Shown: positions 13,996 to 20,099, numbered from the stretch's first letter. The stretch is 30,529 bases of DNA from a virus (IMGVR_UViG_3300007559_000017:1-30529), one strand, 5' to 3'. Notes: generated by a model not told the origin, from the sequence alone. Numbers and translations are program-made.

Positions 13996-14787
13996 TTATG
14001 ATTTTGTACTCCAAGCAAGTGATTCATTACTATTTAAATCACAAGCAATCTCTATGTTGTTTAAGTGTGTTATTGCGCTATCGCATTGAATAGTTGGCTT
14101 ATTGAATATGTCTGAAGCATTGATATTAATAAAATCTCTTATAAATACTTGGTCTTCTAGAATAAATCCTAATCTATGCTTTAAAGACTCATTCTCTACT
14201 CTTAAAAGGTAGCCTAACTGTGAGAGCATTTGGTCTTCCATGTTTACATTCTTAATAATAAACTCCATGGTTTCGCCATCGATGTCTATAGTCTTTAACT
14301 CATTAATTGCATTGTGAACGATATCTCTAACACGTTTGTCATTCATGATGTATGTGCCACTATTTAAGAATTCCTGTCTATCTTTATAATCTTTGTAGAA
14401 TAACTCCATGCAATCTAGCTCAGACATTGTATCCACGTTAAACTTGCTCTCAGCAAATATGTTATAGACTTCAATTGCTTTGTCCCAAATAATGTCTAGC
14501 TCTCTAGTGTTAACACCAATGATGTTAGCCATGCAGAATACACCATACGAATTATGGTGATTGATTATCACTTCTTCAACTACAATATCTTCATCTTCAC
14601 ACTTTACATTGTATCTGCCAATGTTTAAATGGTTAATGATAGCTTGAATTTGAGCACAGTCATCTTCCGCCTCCCATCCCTTGCCTAAGACATTTTCTGC
14701 TACTTCTTCTAGATTGTTAATACCCACGAATGCGTTGGTTGAAAAGTAATTTCCTTCGATTGATTTTTTAATTTGATTGTTTGTCAT
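13996..14787 (-). CDS. Hypothetical phage protein downstream of hammerhead ribozyme A
   Basis: A 263-residue, mildly acidic, mostly helical protein with scattered Cys residues (EDDCAQIQAIINHLN, then ELDCMELFYKDYKD and VNMEDQMLSQLGYLLRVENESLKHR). I do not recognise it. Its start lies 35 bases downstream of the cleavage site of the ribozyme at 14817-14876, so cleaved mRNA would begin with a short A/U-rich leader and a 5'-OH. It is followed by the acidic protein genes. Confidence 0.65.
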   Translation of the reverse strand: MTNNQIKKSIEGNYFSTNAFVGINNLEEVAENVLGKGWEAEDDCAQIQAIINHLNIGRYNVKCEDEDIVVEEVIINHHNSYGVFCMANIIGVNTRELDIIWDKAIEVYNIFAESKFNVDTMSELDCMELFYKDYKDRQEFLNSGTYIMNDKRVRDIVHNAINELKTIDIDGETMEFIIKNVNMEDQMLSQLGYLLRVENESLKHRLGFILEDQVFIRDFININASDIFNKPTIQCDSAITHLNNIEIACDLNSNESLAWSTKS

Positions 14788-14816
14788 AATGATTGTTTTT
14801 TTTTAAGTGATTAATT

Positions 14817-14876
14817 GTTTAAGACAATTGGCGATTAAACCAATTGTTTCGACTATTAAAGTCTCGTCAGCTAAAC
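14817..14876 (-). ncRNA. Type I hammerhead ribozyme A
   Basis: Read on the minus strand from 14876: stem I 5' arm GUUUAG, core CUGACGA, stem II GACU-UUAAU-AGUC, core GAAA, stem III CAAUUGG-(8 nt)-CCAAUUG, then UC and the stem I 3' arm UUAAAC. Every invariant hammerhead core base is present, and G-U-C forms the cleavage triplet, so cleavage is predicted between 14823 and 14822. Stem I is open to both transcript ends, making it type I. It begins two bases after the DUF932 stop codon and ends 30 bases before the next start codon. All stems pair perfectly apart from one G-U in stem I. Confidence 0.93.
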
Positions 14877-14877
14877 T

Positions 14878-15780
14878 CTATGCGAAAGTGAATATTTTAT
14901 TATCCACAGTATTCTCGTTTACAAATTTCATAACCTCATCAAATGCAAGATTATTCATTTTGTATCCACCACCACTAACCAAGTAGTGTAGTTTGTCGTT
15001 CTCATCCTTTGGCGCACTAACGTGATTTGTGTAACGTGTAACGGCATTAAACAATCCCCATATCGTTTTACCTTCCAAGTTAATCTCGGTTTGTAAGGAG
15101 TCAGCAAAAGCGGTCACTTGGTTTAGCTTTCTACTGCTCACATCTTTTTTGTTTGTAGTCACGTCAATTGTGAATAACTTTCTGATTACACGTTCTACCA
15201 TCTCATCTTTTAACTCGATATCCGCCATCTTTTTAAAATTACCCATCAATACTTCATCTAGATGCAAAGCCTTGCGTAAATCAGCCATGGCAGTCTCAAT
15301 TCTAGACTTTGCTGATTCAGTATGTCTGAACTTGTCTAAATCTTTGTAGGCACGATGGAAAGTATTTTTGCATACTACCACTTGACTTGTTGACCCGAAT
15401 CCGATGGATGCACTACCATCGTTAGAATTCAAGGCAGTAATCCATCTCATGATAGATGATTTGCCTATGTACATAGATGGTAATGCGGCTTGTAAGTAAA
15501 CCTTCTTACCACCATCTAATTCTCCACCTCTCGTGGTTTCTAAACCGATGCCTTCAGTAGCTCCTACAATGGTTTCTGCTAACTCCCAATTCTGCATTGG
15601 CACATAACGATTACCTACACTGCCTAACCATGCATCAGTATCGTTTCTGAAGATACCAAATGTCTCAGTAGCTTTGCCATCTTTAGCGATTAACTCTTCT
15701 TTGCTTACTGACCAATTTAAATTAGTGCTTTCTAATAAATTGAAAGTCTTTTCTTGGATTGATTGATTGTTGTTTTTCAT
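14878..15780 (-). CDS. DUF932 family protein between two hammerhead ribozymes
   Basis: A 300-residue protein of the DUF932 / phage-plasmid TIGR03299-like family. Visible blocks include TNLNWSVSKEELIAKDGKA, SVGNRYVPMQNWELAETIVG, GLETTRGGELDGGKKVYLQ, then GSTSQVVVCKNTFHRA, TIWGLFNAVTRYTNH and the C-terminal LVSGGGYKMNNLAFD. Members occur on phages, plasmids and integrative elements; their biochemical role is not settled. It is the only gene here with a ribozyme on each side: copy B ends 23 bases upstream of the start and copy A begins right after the stop. Cleavage at both would release it as a separate mRNA. Confidence 0.85.
   Translation of the reverse strand: MKNNNQSIQEKTFNLLESTNLNWSVSKEELIAKDGKATETFGIFRNDTDAWLGSVGNRYVPMQNWELAETIVGATEGIGLETTRGGELDGGKKVYLQAALPSMYIGKSSIMRWITALNSNDGSASIGFGSTSQVVVCKNTFHRAYKDLDKFRHTESAKSRIETAMADLRKALHLDEVLMGNFKKMADIELKDEMVERVIRKLFTIDVTTNKKDVSSRKLNQVTAFADSLQTEINLEGKTIWGLFNAVTRYTNHVSAPKDENDKLHYLVSGGGYKMNNLAFDEVMKFVNENTVDNKIFTFA
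14900..14908 (+). promoter_or_regulatory. DnaA-box match inside DUF932
   Basis: TTATCCACA is a perfect match to the bacterial DnaA box (TTATNCACA). It lies within the end of the DUF932 coding region. A single copy in an AT-rich 30-kb sequence could be chance; it is listed because the phage encodes a DnaA domain IV-like protein. Confidence 0.25.
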
Positions 15781-15803
15781 GTTGTTTATTTATTTTTTTA
15801 ATT

Positions 15804-15859
15804 GTTTAAGACAAGGCTTTTATACCTTGTTTCGCATATTAAATGCTCATCAGTTAAAC
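15804..15859 (-). ncRNA. Type I hammerhead ribozyme B
   Basis: On the minus strand from 15859: stem I 5' arm GUUUAA, core CUGAUGA, stem II GCAU-UUAAU-AUGC, core GAAA, stem III CAAGG-(8 nt)-CCUUG, UC, then the stem I 3' arm UUAAAC. All core bases and the GUC triplet are present; predicted cleavage is between 15810 and 15809. Compared with copy A, stems II and III differ in sequence on both sides yet remain fully paired, which is covariation support for the RNA fold. Its first base is part of the stop codon of the preceding gene, and the DUF932 start follows the cleavage site by 29 bases. Confidence 0.94.
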
Positions 15860-16020
15860 TATTGGACATTGTCTCTATAATAGTTAGCTATACTTATTAC
15901 TTCCAATGCTAACTGCTCACTAGACATCTTTGCCAAGCTAACTACATCTTTTACTGTCTCGAATTCGTCAGATGCTAAATCCATAATAGCATCAATTAAT
16001 TTTTCTCTTATTGTTTCCAT
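15859..16020 (-). CDS. Small helical protein upstream of ribozyme B
   Basis: ATG at 16020 and TAG at 15859-15861 give 53 residues, mostly helical and amphipathic (METIREKLIDAIMDLASDEF, VSLAKMSSEQLALEVISIA). The TAG stop overlaps the first base of hammerhead ribozyme B, so the ribozyme occupies the gap from this stop to the DUF932 leader. No family is recognised. Confidence 0.6.
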   Translation of the reverse strand: METIREKLIDAIMDLASDEFETVKDVVSLAKMSSEQLALEVISIANYYRDNVQ

Positions 16021-16025
16021 GTGAT

Positions 16026-16187
16026 TTATCCTCCTATTTTAATGATTGAATAATAGCCATCAATGAATTCATTATTAATTGAATCGAATTGATAGTACTC
16101 GTTAACTCTTGCTTGTGCCAATTCCAATGTAGGAAATGCACTAATAATACTGCCGTTTGCAGTGTTTTGAATGATGTAATTTGTCAT
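16026..16187 (-). CDS. Small hypothetical protein (53 aa)
   Basis: Start chosen at ATG 16187 (MTNYIIQNTANGSII), because the longer frame to 16232 would run into the upstream gene ending at 16189. The rest reads FPTLELAQARVNEYYQFDS and DGYYSIIKIGG, a beta-alpha-beta pattern. No family is recognised. Confidence 0.6.
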   Translation of the reverse strand: MTNYIIQNTANGSIISAFPTLELAQARVNEYYQFDSINNEFIDGYYSIIKIGG

Positions 16188-16188
16188 A

Positions 16189-16521
16189 CTATTTAATTGT
16201 TTTTTTTTTAGGTTTGATAAAATATGCTCCATTTGGGCTATATACTTCGTAATTCATAGCATCTGCTATCTTAGTTAAATCTAGCAGTCTTTGAGCTATT
16301 TGCTGAGGAAGAAATGAGTACTTTGTACCTACATTCCACTGCTCTTTTTTACTGCTCTGCTCCTCTAAGCACTTATACTTATTGAATTGCCATTCCAATT
16401 CACATTTCAATTCTCTAGCATTCTCGCAGTCATTTATTATACGTTCTGCAAATTTTGTTGATGCTAATGATGGACTGTTTTTTAATCTTAAGAAAGATTC
16501 CTTTTGAGTGATTGTTTTCAT
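16189..16521 (-). CDS. Hypothetical basic protein (110 aa)
   Basis: A 110-residue Lys-rich protein, largely helical (ITQKESFLRLKNSPSLAS, RIINDCENARELKCELEWQF) and ending in a short strand region (EVYSPNGAYFIKPKKKTIK). It is preceded by an A/T-rich leader without any promoter motif I can see. No family is recognised. Confidence 0.65.
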   Translation of the reverse strand: MKTITQKESFLRLKNSPSLASTKFAERIINDCENARELKCELEWQFNKYKCLEEQSSKKEQWNVGTKYSFLPQQIAQRLLDLTKIADAMNYEVYSPNGAYFIKPKKKTIK

Positions 16522-16558
16522 AGTGATTTTGATTGTTTTTTAGTGATTGATTAATTAA

Positions 16559-16846
16559 TTATTGTGAGCACAAGTCCCATGACTCTAGCTCGTTTACTCT
16601 TTTAACATTTAAGCCTAATTCCTTATAGATGAAATTAGCTAGTTTGGTATTACCTACAGTGCCCTCAGCTATCTGATTTGTGCCTATAGATGCTACAACA
16701 TCTGATGTGCTCATGCCTAATATCCTACTGCAAAATTTAACATCTTGCCCAAGGAAGAACTGCTTTACATATTTTTTGTTGTAAATTACTAATGACCAAT
16801 TGTGACAAAAGCCATATTCCGATGTGATTAAGATTGTTTTCTTCAT
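16559..16846 (-). CDS. Conserved small phage protein (95 aa)
   Basis: A 95-residue protein. N-terminal strands (KTILITSEYGFCHNWSLVIY) lead into QFFLGQDVKFCSRILGMSTSDVVASIGT, a motif I associate with short phage hypothetical proteins, then KLANFIYKELGLNV. Function unknown. A tRNA-like hairpin lies just upstream of its start in the same transcript. Confidence 0.65.
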   Translation of the reverse strand: MKKTILITSEYGFCHNWSLVIYNKKYVKQFFLGQDVKFCSRILGMSTSDVVASIGTNQIAEGTVGNTKLANFIYKELGLNVKRVNELESWDLCSQ

Positions 16847-16873
16847 GATATTTATATTTAATTAATTGTTTTT

Positions 16874-16921
16874 GAGCATAGCATAGGAATCGAACCTATG
16901 CCTTGAACCATTTATGCTATG
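16874..16921 (-). ncRNA. tRNA T-arm-like minihelix
   Basis: On the minus strand, GCATAGG-TTCGATT-CCTATGC (16901-16881) is a perfect T-arm with a canonical seven-base T-loop (G53-TTCRANY-C61 pattern). The flanking arms CATAGCATA (16921-16913) and TATGCTATG (16885-16877) are perfect complements and can form an acceptor-like stem. There is no D-arm or anticodon arm, so this is not a functional tRNA. It lies between two genes of the long leftward operon. It could be a tRNA-like processing signal or the 3' end of a host tRNA carried as an attachment site. Confidence 0.5.
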
Positions 16922-17145
16922 AAGTATTTTCTATCGTAAAATAGTTTACCATCTACTCTAGTATATTCCTCAATATTTGATAGAAACATAAAGCCACGAT
17001 AACTATTTGCAGTATGTAAAATGTCGGTTAACATCTCACATAAACCTTTTTTATATTCTTGTGAGTGATGCCATAGTGATAACTGATAGTTAACACGAGT
17101 AACAATAGCTACTATTTGCGCAGTTTTTTTAGGTTTTTTATTCAT
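16912..17145 (-). CDS. Hypothetical basic protein (77 aa)
   Basis: A 77-residue protein with a basic N-terminus (NKKPKKTAQ), an alpha/beta pattern (IVAIVTRVNYQLSLWHH, then MLTDILHTANSY, RGFMFLSNIEEYT) and a basic end. Its last codons form one arm of the tRNA-like inverted repeat. Its start overlaps the end of the upstream gene. No family is recognised. Confidence 0.6.
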   Translation of the reverse strand: MNKKPKKTAQIVAIVTRVNYQLSLWHHSQEYKKGLCEMLTDILHTANSYRGFMFLSNIEEYTRVDGKLFYDRKYFIA

Positions 17146-17296
17146 GTGATTTAAGTTTAGTTATTAATTCATTAATATAATTGATTCTTTTTTCGCCAAA
17201 ATTAAAGCGAATTGCCATTGTTAATTGCGTTTGCAATTCTTCTAGAGACAATAACTCTAAAGTTCTAGGTGATTCTAATTCATTGTAGTGATTCAT
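17138..17296 (-). CDS. Small protein, first gene of the long leftward operon
   Basis: ATG at 17296 and TAA at 17138-17140 give 52 residues, helical (ESPRTLELLSLEELQTQL, then RINYINELITKLKSHE). It overlaps the next gene by eight bases. Upstream there is no gene for about 670 bases, so it should be the promoter-proximal gene of the 17296-9664 array. I found no good TTG/TAnnTTTG pair there; a lone TAATTTTG lies at 17401-17394 on the minus strand. Confidence 0.55.
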   Translation of the reverse strand: MNHYNELESPRTLELLSLEELQTQLTMAIRFNFGEKRINYINELITKLKSHE

Positions 17297-17326
17297 ATGA
17301 TTGATTGATTTTTTAAATGTGATTGG

Positions 17327-17376
17327 TTAGCCAATAGATGAATCGACATCTGATGAATTCCAAATTAATTGGCTAA
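17327..17376 (-). repeat. Inverted repeat in the leader of the long leftward operon
   Basis: TTAGCCAAT (17327-17335) and ATTGGCTAA (17368-17376) are perfect nine-base complements; between them AGATG (17336-17340) and CATCT (17347-17351) form an inner hairpin. The structure lies about 30 bases upstream of the first start codon on the minus strand, so it would be in the mRNA leader. It may be a cis-regulatory RNA or a protein-binding operator. Confidence 0.5.
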
Positions 17377-17421
17377 TATATTTTATTAATGGTCAAAATT
17401 ATTTACTTGTTAGGCAAATAA

Positions 17422-17451
17422 TAAAAACATCATGGTATTTCCCTCCATGAT
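17422..17451 (-). terminator. Leftward terminator upstream of the long operon
   Basis: On the minus strand, ATCATGG and CCATGAT form a perfect seven-base-pair stem with a nine-base loop, followed by GTTTTTATTATTT. It would stop transcription coming from the Xre-like regulator gene before it enters the long leftward operon. Confidence 0.6.
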
Positions 17452-17963
17452 AGGTTTATTCGATTGATTCGTAGCCTATTATACGATATCAGTATCTATT
17501 TTCAACTGTATTTCAGTGTTTATTGGTTTATAGTCGTAAATGATTCGAGATTATAATAGATTCGCAATGTTTCACAACAAACTAACTACTATAATAACTT
17601 ACTCAATGATTAGCATCTTTATGTATACATACTAATTGACTAAAAGAACGATATTTTCGAGAATTTTACTGCTTGAAAACATTGGCAATATACGAGCACT
17701 ATCTATAAATGCAAGCACTATTCAAGATGAAATTATAATTATTTTTCAAGTGATTGATTATCAAGATGATTATTTTTAGTATAATTCAAGATAATAATGC
17801 AAGTAGCTAATAATGAGGGGAATAAAATATAGTGTTGATAATCAATGATATAGCAAGTAGTATTCAAGAGTAAAAACTAAATAGCTGAAAATGAGCACTA
17901 TAAGTTAATAAACTGAATGTGAGGGAATTGCATTACTGAAAATGAGCAACAAATAACCAAATT
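17452..17963. other. Non-coding region with scattered direct repeats
   Basis: About 510 bases without a convincing gene. It is very AT-rich and holds related words: CTGAAAATGAGCA twice (17885-17897, 17936-17948), GAGCACTAT twice (17694-17702, 17893-17901) and a 17-base pair, GCAAG[CT]A[CG]TATTCAAGA, at 17711-17727 and 17853-17869. Further TTCAAGA-like words lie between. Repeats of this type can be iterons of a replication origin or operator sites for the adjacent regulator. No DnaA boxes are seen here. Confidence 0.45.
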
Positions 17964-18218
17964 TTAGGCTAAATAATCAGATAAATTGAAAGGGAAATTA
18001 TAACGTCTAGAGAGCAGTATAACAATGTCCAAACTGATAGGATATGTTCTATAACCTTTACGCAAGTTACTAACGAATGACGATGGAAGATTACAGTCTA
18101 GTAATAGTCTATATACACTAATGTTTTTAGCTAGGCACAATGCATCGATGTAACGTAAGAATGCCAATTGTCCATCCTTGGTTAATTGCTTCCGCTCTGC
18201 GCTTATTTGCTTGGTCAT
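17964..18218 (-). CDS. Cro/CI-like HTH regulator
   Basis: An 84-residue protein. Residues about 18-58 read LAFLRYIDALCLAKNISVYR, then LLLDCNLPSSFVSNLRKGYR, and the last part is PISLDIVILLSRRYNFPF; this fits the five-helix Xre/Cro fold, with the recognition helix at about 47-55 (SSFVSNLRK). No C-terminal peptidase or dimerisation domain exists, so it is Cro-sized. It stands alone between two long non-coding stretches and next to the recombinase cassette, which suggests control of early or lysogeny transcription. No clear flavobacterial promoter is seen upstream. Confidence 0.7.
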   Translation of the reverse strand: MTKQISAERKQLTKDGQLAFLRYIDALCLAKNISVYRLLLDCNLPSSFVSNLRKGYRTYPISLDIVILLSRRYNFPFNLSDYLA

Positions 18219-18731
18219 TAATAGTAATAGTGTTTTAGTGATGCAATGATAAGGATAAATTGACGTTATTAGTCTCTTTTAGGCATAAAAAAATCATGCT
18301 CTCAAAAACTTGTCTCCGAGCGGTGAGCAATTGGCATTTTGCATCTGACATTCAGCAGTTTATATTTTGACAAGGATTTTATAATGTGCTGATTATCATT
18401 CAACCATTTCATTGCATCTTCGAGGATTGTATGCTAGATATATTTACCCATGCGAAACGTTCCTTTCGTATAGTACAAACGATGGAAGATGCATCTATGT
18501 TTATGCTTGTATGGTCATTGGCTTTGCTCAGTTTCTTTGGTTTCTATTTACCAAATTATTATTATTTGTATGTAGTATGTATGTGTAATGGCTTTTAAAT
18601 CAATGTGGTAGCAGTGGTTACGATGGGATGGCGGGTATTTTTTTGAGCGGATTTTTTTTTGTAATTATTATGGTTACCGCACATTTTCACCACCATACCC
18701 TCTTTTCAAGAATGCACGCACCTGCACGCAC
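18219..18731. other. Non-coding region next to the recombinase gene, possible attachment/recombination site
   Basis: About 510 bases with no convincing gene. I see a small inverted repeat (CGAAA, six bases, TTTCG) near 18452-18467 and locally higher GC near the recombinase terminator. Phage recombination sites often lie beside the recombinase gene, so this is the first place to look for an attP or res-like site, but no site can be recognised by sequence alone. Confidence 0.35.
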
Positions 18732-18766
18732 AAAAAACCCACCGCCCTAGTTGTCAGGGGGTGGGG
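18732..18766 (-). terminator. Strong leftward terminator after the recombinase gene
   Basis: On the minus strand a GC-rich stem (CCCACCCCCT against AGGGCGGTGGG, about ten pairs with one bulged base and a seven-base loop) is followed by TTTTTTG. It lies 24 bases after the recombinase stop codon and closes the cassette. Confidence 0.75.
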
Positions 18767-18789
18767 CTATTTAAAAGGGGCTGGGGCTA

Positions 18790-19476
18790 TTAGTGAGCGT
18801 ACTTGTATATAGACTTCAAAGATAGCGATATGCCGTTCTCTAGCAACCTCCTTTGTATCTCTGCCTTGGGGACATTATTCTGGGAGTACGCTTTGATTAG
18901 TTCTATACCTACGTTAGACTTCTTAACGTAAGTTCTTTTCTTGGCTATCTCTGCCATTAGTATTTTTGCTTTCTCTGGGTCTTGCATTTCAGGATTGCCC
19001 AGTGACTTGATAATGCGTCCATTCTTTGTTACATGGAATCCGTTCTTCTGTATACGAACCTTTATTGAGTTTAGTCCTGCTGCTGTTCTTTCTGATATCA
19101 TCACTCTTTCTCTTTCTGCCATAGAGCCGAACAGGTGGATAGAGAAGTTGTCCATCTCTGGTGCATCAGCACACTTGAATTGTACCTTACTATCCATTAG
19201 GTTTGCTATGAAACTTATGCTACGAGACAACCTATCTAACTTTGCCACGAGTAGTATTGCCTTCTCTCTTTTACACAAATTTATTGCCTCTCTTAACTTG
19301 GGTCTATCGCTCTTCTTTCCTGACTCAATTTCAGTAAAGGTTGCTAGTACTATCCCCTTGTTTGTTATTGGTAATACCATTTGTTCTTGTGCCTCTAGTC
19401 CTAGTCCGCTGTTGGCTTGTTTGTCTGTTGATACCCTGAAGTATGTGACGTAATTGTTGATTGTTGTGTGATTCAT
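18790..19476 (-). CDS. Small serine recombinase (resolvase/invertase family)
   Basis: A 228-residue protein. The N-terminal YFRVSTDKQ block contains Arg14 and the catalytic Ser16. KLDRLSRS carries the conserved active-site arginines, and ERERVMISERTAAGL is the long helix E. A C-terminal helix-turn-helix (about 185-227, NVGIELIKAYSQNNVPKAEI, then SLKSIYKYAH) reads DNA. The length matches small resolvase/invertase enzymes, not the large serine integrases. Reaction: concerted cleavage and strand rotation via a Ser-phosphate link. It could resolve, invert or integrate DNA; no partner sites were identified. It has its own promoter and terminator. Confidence 0.9.
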   Translation of the reverse strand: MNHTTINNYVTYFRVSTDKQANSGLGLEAQEQMVLPITNKGIVLATFTEIESGKKSDRPKLREAINLCKREKAILLVAKLDRLSRSISFIANLMDSKVQFKCADAPEMDNFSIHLFGSMAERERVMISERTAAGLNSIKVRIQKNGFHVTKNGRIIKSLGNPEMQDPEKAKILMAEIAKKRTYVKKSNVGIELIKAYSQNNVPKAEIQRRLLENGISLSLKSIYKYAH

Positions 19477-19488
19477 TTTCAGTTCTGA

Positions 19489-19620
19489 TTATTTATTTTT
19501 ATCTTTTTGTAATTTCTTTAACTCGTCCCTAAGCATTTGCTTTAGTCTTTCGTAATGACTAGCTGGAACTTTTTCCGATAGCACTATAGTAGGCTCGTTA
19601 TACATTGAAGGTCTTGCCAT
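19489..19620 (-). CDS. Small basic protein co-expressed with the recombinase
   Basis: ATG at 19620, TAA at 19489-19491, 43 residues. It starts MARPSMYNEPTIVLSEKVPA and continues with a basic helix (HYERLKQMLRDELKKLQ). The strand-helix layout resembles ribbon-helix-helix DNA-binding peptides. It is first after the promoter at 19644-19673 and directly upstream of the recombinase, so it might be an accessory factor or autoregulator of the cassette. Confidence 0.55.
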   Translation of the reverse strand: MARPSMYNEPTIVLSEKVPASHYERLKQMLRDELKKLQKDKNK

Positions 19621-19643
19621 ATGTTTTTATTATTATTATGGTA

Positions 19644-19673
19644 CAAATATAATTAAGTAGACTAAATAAACAA
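19644..19673 (-). promoter_or_regulatory. Leftward flavobacterial-type promoter (recombinase cassette)
   Basis: On the minus strand TTG (19673-19671), a 19-bp spacer and TATATTTG (19651-19644) match the consensus. The start codon of the 43-residue gene lies 23 bases downstream. Confidence 0.8.
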
Positions 19674-19680
19674 GTAAAAA

Positions 19681-19722
19681 AAAATAAAATAAATAAAATA
19701 ACCCTAGCAATCAATACTAGGG
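19681..19722 (-). terminator. Leftward terminator of the second leftward operon
   Basis: CCCTAG (19702-19707) and CTAGGG (19717-19722) form a perfect six-base-pair stem with a nine-base loop; on the minus strand it is followed by a T-rich run (TTATTTTATTTATTTTATTTT). It lies between the nuclease gene end and the recombinase promoter and insulates the two units. Confidence 0.65.
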
Positions 19723-19739
19723 CTGCTTGTACTTTTTTT

Positions 19740-20099
19740 TTATAATAACTTTATCATCGGGACTAATATTCCTTTACTTGTATTGTTGTCTCCTCCTAAT
19801 GTATACTTCTGGTTGTTTTTCATAAAGCATTCTCTAACTACCTCCTTTATAATCCTTGTTGGGACTATAATAGCAGTGCCATGCGTCTCTATTCTGTATA
19901 TCCAAATGTCTGCGGTGGTAATAGATATTCCACTTGGCTTGCCTCTTGAAAACACTTCTATAAATAGGTTGCCAGTCTTATGAGCCATTCTATCGCTCTT
20001 AACCTCTACCTTAAATGCTCCAGTGAATATTCCCTTTACCCAGTCTTCTGCCTCTTCGCCAAAAGCTAAGTCATGTGTAAATGAATTTGAGTGCTTCAT
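19740..20099 (-). CDS. PD-(D/E)XK nuclease-like phage protein
   Basis: A 119-residue protein. Start chosen at ATG 20099, because it has an A/G-rich leader (AAAGGAAAAGGAAAAAAAAA) just upstream; an in-frame ATG at 20153 would add 18 Lys/Asn-rich residues. The sequence has LAFGEEAEDWVKGIFTGAF, then KVEVKSDRMAHKTGNLFIEV, a Gly-rich SRGKPSGIS turn and ADIWIY. An acidic residue in the first helix, E-x-K in VEVK and a following IEV strand fit PD-(D/E)XK nucleases of phage, which cut or resolve DNA. Last gene of its operon. Confidence 0.65.
   Translation of the reverse strand: MKHSNSFTHDLAFGEEAEDWVKGIFTGAFKVEVKSDRMAHKTGNLFIEVFSRGKPSGISITTADIWIYRIETHGTAIIVPTRIIKEVVRECFMKNNQKYTLGGDNNTSKGILVPMIKLL

Noticed and set aside
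16300-16330. CTGAGGAAGAAA on the plus strand resembling a hammerhead core
   Set aside because: There is no stem II between the two elements and it is antisense to a coding gene.
16868-16960. A complete tRNA gene
   Set aside because: Only the T-arm and a possible acceptor pair exist; the 17 bases where the anticodon arm should be do not form a stem, and the upstream part codes for protein.
17345-17400. CTGATGA as a third hammerhead core
   Set aside because: No GAAA element, no stem II and no NUH triplet in a compatible place on this strand.
17394-17418. TAATTTTG on the minus strand as promoter of the long leftward operon
   Set aside because: The nearest TTG leaves a spacer of only 13 bases, so it does not fit the consensus; the true promoter stays unidentified.
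18386-18598. A 70-codon rightward frame in the non-coding region beside the Xre-like gene
   Set aside because: It has a GTG start without an A-rich leader or promoter, an odd Cys/Tyr/Leu-rich composition, and no neighbour on the same strand; it looks like a chance frame.
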